Shown: positions 1-7,523, numbered from the stretch's first letter. The stretch: DNA of 23,015 bases from an uncultured Collinsella sp. (GCA_905198825.1 CAJKEF010000004.1:1-23015), one strand, 5' to 3'. Notes: a model not told the origin generated them from the sequence alone. Made by a program: numbers and translations.

Positions 1-55
1 AGGAGATAATCCTGCGGCCCCGCCGCTTTATGCCAACAGCACTGCCCATACAAGC

Positions 56-96
56 AGGCCGCCCGCCGTTTTTAGATGCGAAACGGCGGGCGGCCT
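56..96 (-). terminator. Strong hairpin downstream of the response regulator
   Basis: Two perfect 16-base arms (56-71 and 81-96) enclose a 9-base loop. The hairpin lies about 35 bases past the stop codon of the response regulator gene, so it probably ends the three-gene signalling operon. No clear U-run follows on the minus strand, so it may act as an RNA 3'-end stabiliser or a factor-assisted terminator. Bases 1-55 show nothing recognisable. Confidence 0.6.
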
Positions 97-129
97 ATCT
101 TTGGCGTTGGAGCACGGGCGGCGCACCGA

Positions 130-753
130 CTACGGGCGCTCCATATTGGGGACGATACTGCCTTCGGTCACCGCATGCACGGCAAGACGCATGATGTTGT
201 CGTAGCCAGTCTTGCTCAGGATCTCCGAAATGCGGCGCTTGATGGTGCCCTCGCTCATAAACAGCTCGGCCGCGATCTCGCGACGACTTTTGCCCTCGCA
301 GGCAAGGCGCAAAATCGATAGCTCGACATCGTCGAGGGCCGCCGTGCCCGAAAAAATGCTCTCGGGCGGCTTGGGAAACGTGCAATAGCCCGCCAGCGTG
401 GAGCGCATCACGGCGAACAGCTCGTCGATACCGACGTTCTTGTACACAAAGCTATCGACGCCCGCCTCGCGAGCCTGATCGACAAAGGTGATCTCGGGCA
501 TGCCCGTCATGATAATGATGCGACACTCGGGCAGCTGCTCCTTGATGCGCGCCGCCGCCACGATGCCGTTTGAATCGTGTTCGGTGCACACGTCCATCAG
601 TATCATGTCCGGGCGCTCCCTGAGTGCGACGCCCAAGGCCTCGGAGGCATCGGCAATCGCGGCGACGACGGTCATATCGGGCTGGTCACCAACGGAGCGT
701 GCCAGGCTCTCGCGCAGAATGGCCTGGTCTTCGACAATTAACACGCGGATCAT
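130..753 (-). CDS. NarL/FixJ-family response regulator (REC + LuxR-type HTH)
   Basis: A 207-residue two-domain DNA-binding response regulator. The receiver domain covers about residues 1-120. It has the acidic pocket E8/D9, the likely phospho-acceptor D54 in LMDV, T83 and the conserved lysine K105 in VYKN. A LuxR-type helix-turn-helix follows at about 140-197 (LSILRLACEGKSRREIAAEL, then EGTIKRRISEIL). Its ATG overlaps the TGA of the upstream histidine kinase gene in an ATGA junction, which implies translational coupling and marks the two as cognate partners. It should be phosphorylated by that kinase and act as a transcription regulator in the cytoplasm. Target genes cannot be told from the window; no matching operator was found. 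It is the last gene of its operon and is followed by a strong hairpin. Confidence 0.93.
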   Translation of the reverse strand: MIRVLIVEDQAILRESLARSVGDQPDMTVVAAIADASEALGVALRERPDMILMDVCTEHDSNGIVAAARIKEQLPECRIIIMTGMPEITFVDQAREAGVDSFVYKNVGIDELFAVMRSTLAGYCTFPKPPESIFSGTAALDDVELSILRLACEGKSRREIAAELFMSEGTIKRRISEILSKTGYDNIMRLAVHAVTEGSIVPNMERP

Positions 754-2249
754 GAGCTTCTCCTTTGGACCGTGGCGCTGGAGGCGAGCGGAATGGATAC
801 CGTAAGCGTAAAGGGTGGGGCGGCATGGACCTCAAGGCTGCCGCCCAGATTCTGTGCGACATGCCTCATGCCAGGGATACCCGTTCCCTCGCGATACGAT
901 ACGGGGGCCGGGGAGCCGTCGTTAGAGATGGTCATGCGCGCGATGTCGCATCCGTTCGACTCCTCCTGCCACAGGTGCACATGGACCTGGTGGGCCTGCG
1001 CGTGCTTGGTGGCGTTGGTCGAGGCCTCGCGGATAATCTGCAAAAATGCGGCGGCGACACGCGCGTCCTCAGGCAGCGCACCCTCAACATCGATCTGCAC
1101 ACTCACCAGGCCAAAAGCATGGACGATATCACCCAGCCGCTCTGCAGGCTCGCTGGCACCGCCACTGCGCAAATCGGCGGCGATTGAGCGCAGCAACGGG
1201 TCAATCTGCTCAAGCGACTCATCGTCCAGACGCCCCTCCTCCAAATAGCGATGAAGAATGGACAGGCGCTGCCCGATCACATCGTGCACGCGGGCACGCA
1301 TACGTAGGTAGGCCGCATTGTCGGCAACCTTTTTAACTTCTTCGATCTGGGCCTGGAGCTCTTGGCCCGCAAGCTCAAGCAGGTGGTTGGCTTGCGCCAG
1401 GCGGTCGTGGGCATGCGCGTATTCCGTCACATCCAGGCCGACGACGCGCTCGAACGGACGGCCCGAGACTGTGACGGAGTCACGCACGAACAGACGAATC
1501 TCGGAAGGAGAGATCTCGACCACCGCACGCGCCTCACCAAAGCGGTCCAGATTAATCCGCACACGGTTCCTACTGCTTTCAGGCATTTGCATGCTAAGTT
1601 TGCGCAGGTCGTTCCATGTGCTGCTCATGTCGCGCAGATCGGTGGGCATATGAAGTTCCACCAGGTTTTTGCGCATGCAGCGGTTCATGAGCAGCGGACG
1701 GCCCCTCGGATCTAGATACAGAATGCCCATGGGAATCACGTTGATGGTCTCGATCGTCGAGAACATGGTGATATCCTCCTGGCGGTTACGGACGTCCATC
1801 AAGAGCGCCGCGATGGAACGGAACAGGAAGAACGCTCCCTCTGCGATAAGGACAACGGTCCACGCCGAGCCCATAACAACAACCATTGGCGGCGTTACGG
1901 CGGCAACGAGCAGCAGCTCAGTCAGCATGATGGGACGACGATAGTGCACCATAAGCACCACGCCATAGGCAAAGATCGCGGCATTGAGCCACAACGCTCC
2001 GCCCATTGCCCTGGCGCAAACGTCAAGCGGCGCCACCAGATACGAGCCAGACGACGCGAATAAGATGAGCGCCGAAATCATCAGGTGAAGCACAAGACTC
2101 GCCTCGTAGGCGCAAATCACCTTACGGTTATAGGACGAGCGGCGCGATGCGATGAGCGGGACGTGGATCGTCTGCAGGCAAGCAGCCAGGGCAAAGACAA
2201 CATCGAGCGCAACGATTTGGGGAAGGATGAGCGAAATCCGCATCGTCAC
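750..2249 (-). CDS. Membrane sensor histidine kinase, HisKA_3/NarX-type
   Basis: A 499-residue sensor kinase. About five or six hydrophobic segments occupy residues 5-150, followed by a PAS-like stretch (about 163-280) and a short coiled coil (about 280-315). The dimerisation motif is ARVHDVIGQRLS, with the likely phospho-acceptor H322. The ATPase domain has an N-box (REASTNA, N412), an NDG motif at 443-445 and GTGIPGM at 455-461, so all catalytic boxes look intact. The start shown is a GTG that overlaps the upstream stop codon (GTGA); an ATG two codons further in is possible. Both neighbours overlap it by 4 bp. It should autophosphorylate and pass phosphate to the LuxR-type regulator encoded next. 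The signal is unknown; with no large extracytoplasmic loop visible, it may sense at the membrane or through the upstream multi-TM protein. Confidence 0.92.
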   Translation of the reverse strand: MTMRISLILPQIVALDVVFALAACLQTIHVPLIASRRSSYNRKVICAYEASLVLHLMISALILFASSGSYLVAPLDVCARAMGGALWLNAAIFAYGVVLMVHYRRPIMLTELLLVAAVTPPMVVVMGSAWTVVLIAEGAFFLFRSIAALLMDVRNRQEDITMFSTIETINVIPMGILYLDPRGRPLLMNRCMRKNLVELHMPTDLRDMSSTWNDLRKLSMQMPESSRNRVRINLDRFGEARAVVEISPSEIRLFVRDSVTVSGRPFERVVGLDVTEYAHAHDRLAQANHLLELAGQELQAQIEEVKKVADNAAYLRMRARVHDVIGQRLSILHRYLEEGRLDDESLEQIDPLLRSIAADLRSGGASEPAERLGDIVHAFGLVSVQIDVEGALPEDARVAAAFLQIIREASTNATKHAQAHQVHVHLWQEESNGCDIARMTISNDGSPAPVSYREGTGIPGMRHVAQNLGGSLEVHAAPPFTLTVSIPLASSATVQRRSS

Positions 2250-4045
2250 TCACCCGCCCTCGGCATCAAGACGATCATGCGCAGCTGGCCGGGCTCGCCC
2301 TCAAGGCGGTATGCCACGTTGCGCCCTTGCAAAGCACTTTCGAGCTCTTGCGCAGCGGGCGTCTGCGAAAGATCTTCATCATCGTTGGAAAAAAGCGTGG
2401 CACGCAGCTCGACACTGCATCGGTCATGGTCGCCCAAGTGATACATAAGCGCCGGATGGTCGGTGGTGTAGGCAAAAAAAGCAAAGTCATACACACAGTC
2501 GTACAGCGCGCTTACCGTACTGGCGTGCATCGGGCGCCGTATGGCAATAATCGAGGCGCAATCGACATCGATCGTGCGCAGGTCGCTTGCGAGCTCGTTG
2601 GCAATGAGCTGAATGCGGTCGCGGTCAAAACCGCTCTCCCCGTGCTGTGCCAACGTGAGCGACCCCTTGCGCTTGCAATAGGCGACGAGCATCTTGGCGC
2701 GCTGCAGCTTGCGGTAACGCTCGTGCGAAGACGCTTCGTCGGTCAACGGCGGCAGCGAGCTCAGCAGGTCGTACATCCCTTCGAGCGCGCGGGCAAGCGC
2801 CTGGTCCACGTCTTGGACCAGCAAGGTCTCGGCCTCTTGATCTGCCAAATGCGTCTTAAGGTCGTAGTCGGCGGCGAGCAGCTCATTTTGACGCTGCAAC
2901 TCCATGCGACGATGTGCCAGTTCACGGTTAAGCTCGTTGAGCTCCGACACGTCTTGGGCAAGCAGCGCCGATCCACCCAGCAGCGGAAAGGCACGGTACA
3001 TCACATTGGGATCGGACGCCACGGCAAAGGCATGGGCGCGGCCGTGCTCCTGGGTCCGCAACTCCTCGCGCACGCCTACCGGCATTGGCTTTGACACCGG
3101 CGTGGCATAGACCTCCTGCAGGTCGCGCGTTAGAACTTTGAGGTCAAGCGGCAAGGTGTCGAAGATGCCGGCGATGTCGTGATACGACGGAACGACACCG
3201 CAATCGAGACAGATTTCCATCGCCACCACGCACAGGACGCAATAGACGAGCGAAAAGTTGAGCCTCCATGCCCAGGGCACGCGCAACGCATATGAGATGG
3301 CAAAGAATGCGCCGCCCAGCAGTACGAGCGCCGCCGTGCCCGAGAAACGCTGGATGCGAAAGGACGAGGACCGGCCAACCAGGATAAAAAAGGCCACGAA
3401 GTCAAAGGCCGTCCACACGAGGACGGCGAAATAACCCCAGCCGTACGTGTAGTCGTTGCTCCAGGTGTCACTTGTGCGGTCAAAGCGGAAGACCTGCTGG
3501 TGAAAATCGTTGGTGAGCACAAATCCGATAAGCAGGATGGCCACAATCCACAGCGCGGCGCAGTAGCGGCGACCCAGGCGGTGTTGCTCCAGGCCCGCAA
3601 GGCGCAGACCACACAACTGGTAGAGCAGTGGAATGAGCGTCATGGGCACGTAGTACAGGTACCACAGCACGGTGGCATAGAACGGCGTGAACGACTTGTA
3701 CTTGAGAATGACTTCGATCATCCACAGGGCGCAGATGGTGGCGATGGCAACAAGACGGCGGCGCAACACATAGTCCAAACAGCGCAGATAGACCGATACG
3801 CCCCAAATCGAAAATGCAATTGCGGCGACAAGCAGCGGGAGAGAGCTCGAATGGACGAGCACATCCACGACCTCTTTGGACACCTCGCTATAGGCGGGCA
3901 CGACGTTAGAAAGTTTGGGGTCGGAGGCAAACAGCGCCGGCAAGACCGCCAAAAGCATGAGGAACAGTGCGGTGATGGCGCCGGCGATAGCAAAGACACG
4001 GTGACGATACGCCTGATGCGTTATGCCAACAAGGAATCGCGGCAT
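2246..4045 (-). CDS. Multi-TM sensor-like protein with degenerate histidine-kinase C-terminus
   Basis: This 599-residue protein heads the signalling operon. The N-terminal half has about eight hydrophobic helices, similar in layout to the 7TM sensor region of some histidine kinases. A PAS-like linker and a strong coiled coil (ELNRELAHRRMELQRQNELL) follow, then a helical stretch containing VAYCKRKGSLTL and a C-terminal domain with kinase-like secondary structure. I see no phospho-acceptor HD motif, no N-box asparagine and no glycine-rich G boxes, so it is probably not an active kinase. The reading frame extends upstream to a TTG at 4183, but those 46 residues are proline/arginine-rich; I chose the ATG at 4045. 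Neither start has a good Shine-Dalgarno site. Its TGA overlaps the GTG of the kinase gene, which suggests it serves as the sensory partner of that kinase. It could also be an independent receptor. Confidence 0.75.
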   Translation of the reverse strand: MPRFLVGITHQAYRHRVFAIAGAITALFLMLLAVLPALFASDPKLSNVVPAYSEVSKEVVDVLVHSSSLPLLVAAIAFSIWGVSVYLRCLDYVLRRRLVAIATICALWMIEVILKYKSFTPFYATVLWYLYYVPMTLIPLLYQLCGLRLAGLEQHRLGRRYCAALWIVAILLIGFVLTNDFHQQVFRFDRTSDTWSNDYTYGWGYFAVLVWTAFDFVAFFILVGRSSSFRIQRFSGTAALVLLGGAFFAISYALRVPWAWRLNFSLVYCVLCVVAMEICLDCGVVPSYHDIAGIFDTLPLDLKVLTRDLQEVYATPVSKPMPVGVREELRTQEHGRAHAFAVASDPNVMYRAFPLLGGSALLAQDVSELNELNRELAHRRMELQRQNELLAADYDLKTHLADQEAETLLVQDVDQALARALEGMYDLLSSLPPLTDEASSHERYRKLQRAKMLVAYCKRKGSLTLAQHGESGFDRDRIQLIANELASDLRTIDVDCASIIAIRRPMHASTVSALYDCVYDFAFFAYTTDHPALMYHLGDHDRCSVELRATLFSNDDEDLSQTPAAQELESALQGRNVAYRLEGEPGQLRMIVLMPRAGE

Positions 4046-4199
4046 GGCGAACAGCCTGCCGCCCCTGGGGGTCCGCCACGGGTGCGGATCGGGCGGCCGC
4101 GTGGCCGATATGTCGCTCGCGGGTACCCATAGTGCTTTTAGTGTACCGACAGGCAGGCTCAAAAAGCGGGCCACATGTCCCAAAATCCGCAGACGGCAG

Positions 4200-4234
4200 G
4201 GCGCCCGGTGAGCATTAACTGCTCGCCGGGCGCC
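4200..4234. terminator. GC-rich hairpin between two operons
   Basis: Two 15-base arms (4200-4214 and 4220-4234) pair with one G-U wobble around the loop TTAAC. It sits between the GH1 gene and the signalling operon, both read leftward, so it may end transcription from the GH1 side. No U-run follows on either strand, so its role as a terminator is uncertain. Confidence 0.4.
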
Positions 4235-4291
4235 TTGGTTAGGAGGCTATGAGGATGAGCACGCGAAATTCACAGCGGTCAGGCCCGCCCC

Positions 4292-4399
4292 CCTAAGGGC
4301 CTGAGGTGCTCAAGATTGGGAGCGACAAGCCCGACGAAGCGTACTTAGGTACGCGAGGAGGGTTGGAGCCCCAAGGTTGAGCGCCTCAGTGCCCTTAGG
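4292..4399. repeat. Long imperfect hairpin repeat, copy A (GCGTAC...GTACGC tip)
   Basis: The flanks CCTAAGGGC (4292-4300) and GCCCTTAGG (4391-4399) pair. Inside them, 4301-4320 and 4370-4389 pair imperfectly, and the tip is the small hairpin GCGTACTTAGGTACGC at 4339-4354. The outer arm includes the stop codon of the GH1 gene. A related structure with the same tip occurs at 10964-11051. It may work as a terminator or RNA stability element for the GH1 transcript, or be a mobile palindromic repeat. Confidence 0.7.
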
Positions 4400-5825
4400 A
4401 AAGGTCCTCACCATTAGAAGCAATAACCTTCTTGTACCAGTCGAAGCTCTTCTTCTTGGAACGCTTGAGGGTGCCGTTGCCGGCGTCGTCGCGATCCACA
4501 TAGATAAAGCCGTAGCGCTTGGACATCTCGCCCGTGCCAGCCGAGACCAGGTCAATCGGGCCCCAGGTGGTGTAGCCCAGCAGGTCAACGCCGTCCTCGG
4601 TCACCGCGTCGCGCATCGCGGCAATATGCTGGCGCAGGTAGTCGATACGGTAGTCATCGTTGATGGAACCATCCTCCTCGACAACATCCTTGGCGCCCAG
4701 ACCGTTCTCGACCACAAACAGCGGCTTCTGATAACGGTCGTACAGGTCGTTAAGGGTGATGCGAAAGCCCAGCGGATCGATGGCCCAGCCCCACTGGCTC
4801 TCCTGCAGGTAGGGATTCTTGGCGCCGGCGAAGGCGTTGCCCTGGGTGCGCTCGACATCGGGGTTATCGGCACCGGCAGAGCAGCGGGTGCTGTAGTAGC
4901 TAAAGCTGATGAAGTCGACGGTGTTGGCGGCCAGGATCTCGCGGTCCTCGTCGGTCATGCCCACATCGATGCCTAGACGCTCGAGCTTCTTGACGGCATA
5001 GGCCGGGTAGTAGCCGCGGCTCTGGACGTCGACGAAGAAGTAGTTGTCCTGGTTATCGAGCTGCGCCTGGCGTACATCGCCCGGACGGCAGCTGTAGGGG
5101 TAGTAGCTACCTGCGGCGAGCATGCAGCCGATCTTGACCTCAGGGTCGATCTCGTGGGCGATCTTGGTTGCCCACGCGCTGGCGACGAGCTCGTTGTGGG
5201 CGGCCAGGTACTCGACGGCCTCCTTGTTCTCGCCCTCCTCAAAGACCAGACCGGCACCCATAAACGGCAAGTGCAGGATCATATTGATCTCGTTAAAGGT
5301 AAGCCAGTACTTCACCAGACCCTTGTAGCGGGTGAAGATCGTGGTCGCGAGGTTCTTGTAGAAGTCGATGAGTTTGCGGTTGCGCCAGCCGCCGTACTCC
5401 TTGATGAGATGAATCGGGCAGTCGAAGTGCGTGATAGTCACGAGCGGCTCGATGCCGTGCGCCTGGCACTCGCGGAACACATCCTCGTAGAAGGCCAGGC
5501 CAGCCTCGTTGGGCTCGGTCTCGTCGCCGTTGGGGAAGATGCGGGTCCAGGCCAGGCTCATACGGAAGGTCTTAAAGCCCATCTCGGCAAGGAGGGCGAT
5601 GTCCTCCTTGTAATGGTGATAGAAATCGATGCCGGTCTGCGCAGGATAGTAATAGCCGTCCTCGAAGTCGAGCATCTTGCGCTGGCCGGAGACCACCGCA
5701 TAGCGCTCGGGGCCGTGCGGAGCCACGTCCACGTTGGCCAGACCGCGGCCGTCCACGTCGTAGGCGCCCTCGCACTGGTTGGCAGCCGTTGCGCCGCCCC
5801 ACAGGAAGTCATTACGGAAAGCCAT
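4395..5825 (-). CDS. bglA: GH1 6-phospho-beta-glucosidase
   Basis: A 476-residue family 1 glycoside hydrolase of normal length. It hydrolyses phosphorylated beta-glucosides made by PTS uptake, giving glucose 6-phosphate and the aglycone or glucose. The acid/base glutamate is E179 in TFNEIN and the nucleophile is E373 in VVENGLG. Phosphate recognition is indicated by S428 with K436-R437-Y438 in SKRYGF, the pattern of 6-phospho-glycosidases rather than plain beta-glucosidases. The C-terminus KKVIASNGEDLS is typical of the BglA group. The ATG has the upstream site AAAGGA about 8 bases away. Unlike the second GH1 gene in this window, it has no adjacent PTS gene and seems to be transcribed alone. 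A promoter candidate lies at 5862-5890, and the stop codon lies inside a long hairpin repeat. Confidence 0.94.
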   Translation of the reverse strand: MAFRNDFLWGGATAANQCEGAYDVDGRGLANVDVAPHGPERYAVVSGQRKMLDFEDGYYYPAQTGIDFYHHYKEDIALLAEMGFKTFRMSLAWTRIFPNGDETEPNEAGLAFYEDVFRECQAHGIEPLVTITHFDCPIHLIKEYGGWRNRKLIDFYKNLATTIFTRYKGLVKYWLTFNEINMILHLPFMGAGLVFEEGENKEAVEYLAAHNELVASAWATKIAHEIDPEVKIGCMLAAGSYYPYSCRPGDVRQAQLDNQDNYFFVDVQSRGYYPAYAVKKLERLGIDVGMTDEDREILAANTVDFISFSYYSTRCSAGADNPDVERTQGNAFAGAKNPYLQESQWGWAIDPLGFRITLNDLYDRYQKPLFVVENGLGAKDVVEEDGSINDDYRIDYLRQHIAAMRDAVTEDGVDLLGYTTWGPIDLVSAGTGEMSKRYGFIYVDRDDAGNGTLKRSKKKSFDWYKKVIASNGEDLS

Positions 5826-5861
5826 GCATCGATCCTTTCATACGCTGCTTGTCGTGGTTTC

Positions 5862-5890
5862 AGTATCCCCGCAAACGGGGTGCCACTCAA
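5862..5890 (-). promoter_or_regulatory. Sigma70-like promoter of the GH1 gene with palindromic spacer
   Basis: On the minus strand a -35 box TTGAGT (5885-5890) is followed by 17 bases and a -10 box GATACT (5862-5867). The spacer contains the palindrome CCCCGTTTGCGGGG, which overlaps the polymerase footprint and could be an operator. The boxes are only moderately close to consensus. Confidence 0.45.
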
Positions 5891-5971
5891 CGACAACAGC
5901 GCGGGTCGACACTTCTTTTCGTGCGCAGGCGCCCGGCAACCGTCCCGTCTGACACTTTTTGATACCCGCCT

Positions 5972-6019
5972 GCCCCAACCACCGCAAAGGGGACAGTCAC
6001 CTTTGTGATGGCTGGGGCC
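5972..6019. repeat. GGGGACAGTC-centred imperfect palindrome
   Basis: The left arm GCCCCAACCACCGCAAAGG pairs with the right arm CCTTTGTGATGGCTGGGGC with few mismatches, around a centre that reads GGACAGTCA. The central AAAGGGGACAGTCACCTTT type of palindrome resembles the perfect one at 9109-9143. This is part of the 345-base gap between two genes (5826-6170), which otherwise holds the GH1 promoter and the element at 6024-6163. Bases 5891-5971 show nothing I recognise. Confidence 0.6.
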
Positions 6020-6023
6020 CGTT

Positions 6024-6163
6024 TGTCTCGATCTGTAACAGGTAGGCAGCCAAAACCGGGCCCGGTGTTACAGATTGAAATTGTTCGGCCTGTCCTCTGC
6101 AGTTTGTCTAAATCTGTAACAGGTAGAGACGATTTAGCCCGCTAGATGTTACAGATCGAGACA
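6024..6163. repeat. MITE-like element with 17-bp terminal inverted repeats and two internal repeat units
   Basis: The outer ends TGTCTCGATCTGTAACA (6024-6040) and its exact complement (6147-6163) form perfect inverted repeats. Inside are two direct units 81 bp apart. Each has ATCTGTAACA and TGTTACAGAT arms (6031-6040/6066-6075 and 6112-6121/6147-6156) separated by exactly 25 bases. The first unit also carries the palindrome ACCGGGCCCGGT at 6055-6066. No coding sequence is inside. It ends 7 bases from the stop codon of the DUF4867-like gene. Confidence 0.75.
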
Positions 6164-6170
6164 GAAGATT

Positions 6171-6815
6171 CTAGTCGCAGGCGATGTCGAGGTTCTTTCC
6201 GATGAGGCCCACGTAGCCGCCTTCGGCTGCCTTGGGGCTGTCAGCATGGCAGAGGACCCACTTGTCGGCCTTCCAATAGCAGTAGCTGTCACCGGCGGCA
6301 GGCACGTCGGTTGCGACCTCGGGACGCGAGCCGTTGGTGCCGGCGGGAAGCGCGACCATCACCTGGAAGCCGCCTTCATCGACCATGCACGGCGTGTAGT
6401 GCAGCGTGGTGTTGAAGACCTCGACAACCTTGCCCGCCGGCACGCGGAACGCCTTGACGAACGCGGTATCGAGCTTTCCGTCCTCGATCTCCCAGCGATG
6501 CGCCACGAGCAGGATAAAGTCGCGGGCGCCCAGGTTAAACTCACTCGCGCGGTGATACTCCAGACAGTTGAGTCGTGTGTTGTGGCCGTTGCACCAGCCG
6601 AGCTGGAAGGGGCGGCCGCCGCACATGAGCAGGCCGAGCGTGTCGGCGCCCTCAACCTGCTCGAGCTCGGGCGCGGAGGCCACGTATTTGCTGCCCTCGG
6701 GGATGGACGTAGCCGCGAGTGCCTCGACGAGTGGAGCGGTCAGGCTGGACGGAACGTCATCCCACACGCGGCCATAGGACTTGAACTCGGGATCAGAGAC
6801 AGAGTAGATATGCAT
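6171..6815 (-). CDS. DUF4867-like protein of unknown function
   Basis: A 214-residue soluble protein without signal peptide or membrane helices. I recognise it as similar to the DUF4867 group, seen in Coriobacteria and Clostridia, by recall of sequence character and not by a search. It has cupin-like features: beta-rich segments with an H/E pattern (TRLNCLEYHRASEFNLG), VPAGKVVEVFNTTLHYTPC, and a late WKADKWVLCH. Four cysteines and several histidines could bind a metal. The ATG at 6815 is chosen over a GTG two codons upstream because AGGAG lies 5 bases before the ATG, while the GTG overlaps that site. The gene stands alone behind a promoter region with a perfect inverted repeat. Its closeness to sugar genes suggests a role in carbohydrate metabolism, which is inference only. 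Confidence 0.7.
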   Translation of the reverse strand: MHIYSVSDPEFKSYGRVWDDVPSSLTAPLVEALAATSIPEGSKYVASAPELEQVEGADTLGLLMCGGRPFQLGWCNGHNTRLNCLEYHRASEFNLGARDFILLVAHRWEIEDGKLDTAFVKAFRVPAGKVVEVFNTTLHYTPCMVDEGGFQVMVALPAGTNGSRPEVATDVPAAGDSYCYWKADKWVLCHADSPKAAEGGYVGLIGKNLDIACD

Positions 6816-6824
6816 GTTCACTCC

Positions 6825-6850
6825 TGTTCGTAAATGTGACTATACGAACA
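6825..6850. promoter_or_regulatory. Operator-like inverted repeat TGTTCGTA-N10-TACGAACA
   Basis: A perfect 8-bp inverted repeat (6825-6832 and 6843-6850) lies just upstream of the Shine-Dalgarno site of the DUF4867-like gene. On the minus strand the distal arm runs into TATAGT, a likely -10 box. A further palindromic TTCTAGAA lies at once upstream. The layout fits repressor binding over the -10 region; the regulator is not identified. Confidence 0.6.
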
Positions 6851-6899
6851 TTCTAGAACAAACATGAGCGATTTTGAACGCTCGTCCTGACCACTCAAC

Positions 6900-6932
6900 A
6901 AAAAGGCGCCCCCGCATAAGCGAAGGCGCCCA
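6900..6932 (-). terminator. Intrinsic terminator of luxS
   Basis: On the minus strand GGCGCCTTCGC, loop TTAT, and GCGGGGGCGCC form a stem with two G-U pairs, followed by TTTTTG. It starts about 28 bases after the luxS stop codon, which is the expected place. Confidence 0.82.
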
Positions 6933-6959
6933 ATCCGTGCGTTTTAGGCGATAAAGCCC

Positions 6960-7448
6960 TTACGCCTGCTGATAATGCAGGTGCTTCTCGTCGATATCGG
7001 CCAGGTCGCGGTCGAGGTAGCGGCGTGCGAGCCAGTTTGCCATGGGGAGGTTCTGGTCCAGATAGTTACCGCACTCCTCGGGAGCGGCACCGGGGACATC
7101 GCCCTCAAAGCCGGCGAAAAACTCGAACAGCTCACGCACGAGCGACAGAATCTCCTCGCTCGTCACCTCACCAAACACGACCAGGTAAAAACCCGTGCGG
7201 CAGCCCATGGGGCCAAAGTAGACAATGCGGCTCGACCACTCGGCATGGTTGCGAAGGAACGTCGCGCCCAGGTGCTCGATGGTGTGGCACTCGGCCGTGT
7301 TCATGACCGGCTCCTTGTTGGGCGTGGTCAGGCGCAGGTCAAACGTGGTGACGGCGGCGCCGGTCGCCGGATCGCGGTCGATGCGGCTCACATACACGCC
7401 GGGCTCAAGCAGCAGATGGTCAACGGAAAAGCTCGCGATGCGCTCCAT
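6960..7448 (-). CDS. luxS: S-ribosylhomocysteine lyase LuxS
   Basis: A 162-residue enzyme of the usual LuxS length. It cleaves S-ribosylhomocysteine to homocysteine and 4,5-dihydroxy-2,3-pentanedione, the autoinducer-2 precursor, as part of the activated methyl cycle in the cytoplasm. The metal site is HTIEH (H55, H59) plus C126 in ECGNY. E58 is the catalytic acid/base and C83 in GPMGCRTGFYL is the catalytic cysteine. The ATG is preceded by AGAGGA at suitable spacing. The gene is monocistronic here, bounded by a terminator on each side. No nucleosidase (pfs) or methionine-cycle gene is next to it, so its neighbours do not indicate a specific signalling role. Confidence 0.97.
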   Translation of the reverse strand: MERIASFSVDHLLLEPGVYVSRIDRDPATGAAVTTFDLRLTTPNKEPVMNTAECHTIEHLGATFLRNHAEWSSRIVYFGPMGCRTGFYLVVFGEVTSEEILSLVRELFEFFAGFEGDVPGAAPEECGNYLDQNLPMANWLARRYLDRDLADIDEKHLHYQQA

Positions 7449-7511
7449 GGCAGATCCTCTCGATAGTCAAATTGGGACGGGCTCTTTTAGCTGGTTCGAA
7501 TGGTCGCACCA

Positions 7512-7520
7512 ATCATACCA
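7512..7520 (-). promoter_or_regulatory. Extended -10 promoter candidate for luxS
   Basis: On the minus strand TGGTATGAT gives an extended -10 element (TG-N-TATGAT) about 65 bases before the luxS start. No good -35 box is at the right distance, which is tolerated by extended -10 promoters. It lies inside the loop of the first GGGACGG hairpin. Confidence 0.35.
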
Positions 7521-7523
7521 GTC

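Noticed and set aside
4046..4183. N-terminal extension of the multi-TM sensor from a TTG codon
   Set aside because: The 46 residues are proline/arginine-rich, there is no ribosome-binding site, and the ATG at 4045 precedes the first membrane segment normally.
5826..5971. RAT-like antiterminator site for the solitary GH1 gene
   Set aside because: No GGATTGT...GGCAT pattern occurs there, so control by the BglG-type protein is not supported.
6024..6163. CRISPR array
   Set aside because: Only two units, each itself an inverted repeat; no repeat-spacer periodicity and no cas genes.
6171..7448. DUF4867-like gene and luxS as one operon
   Set aside because: A good intrinsic terminator (6900-6932) and a separate operator-bearing promoter region lie between them.
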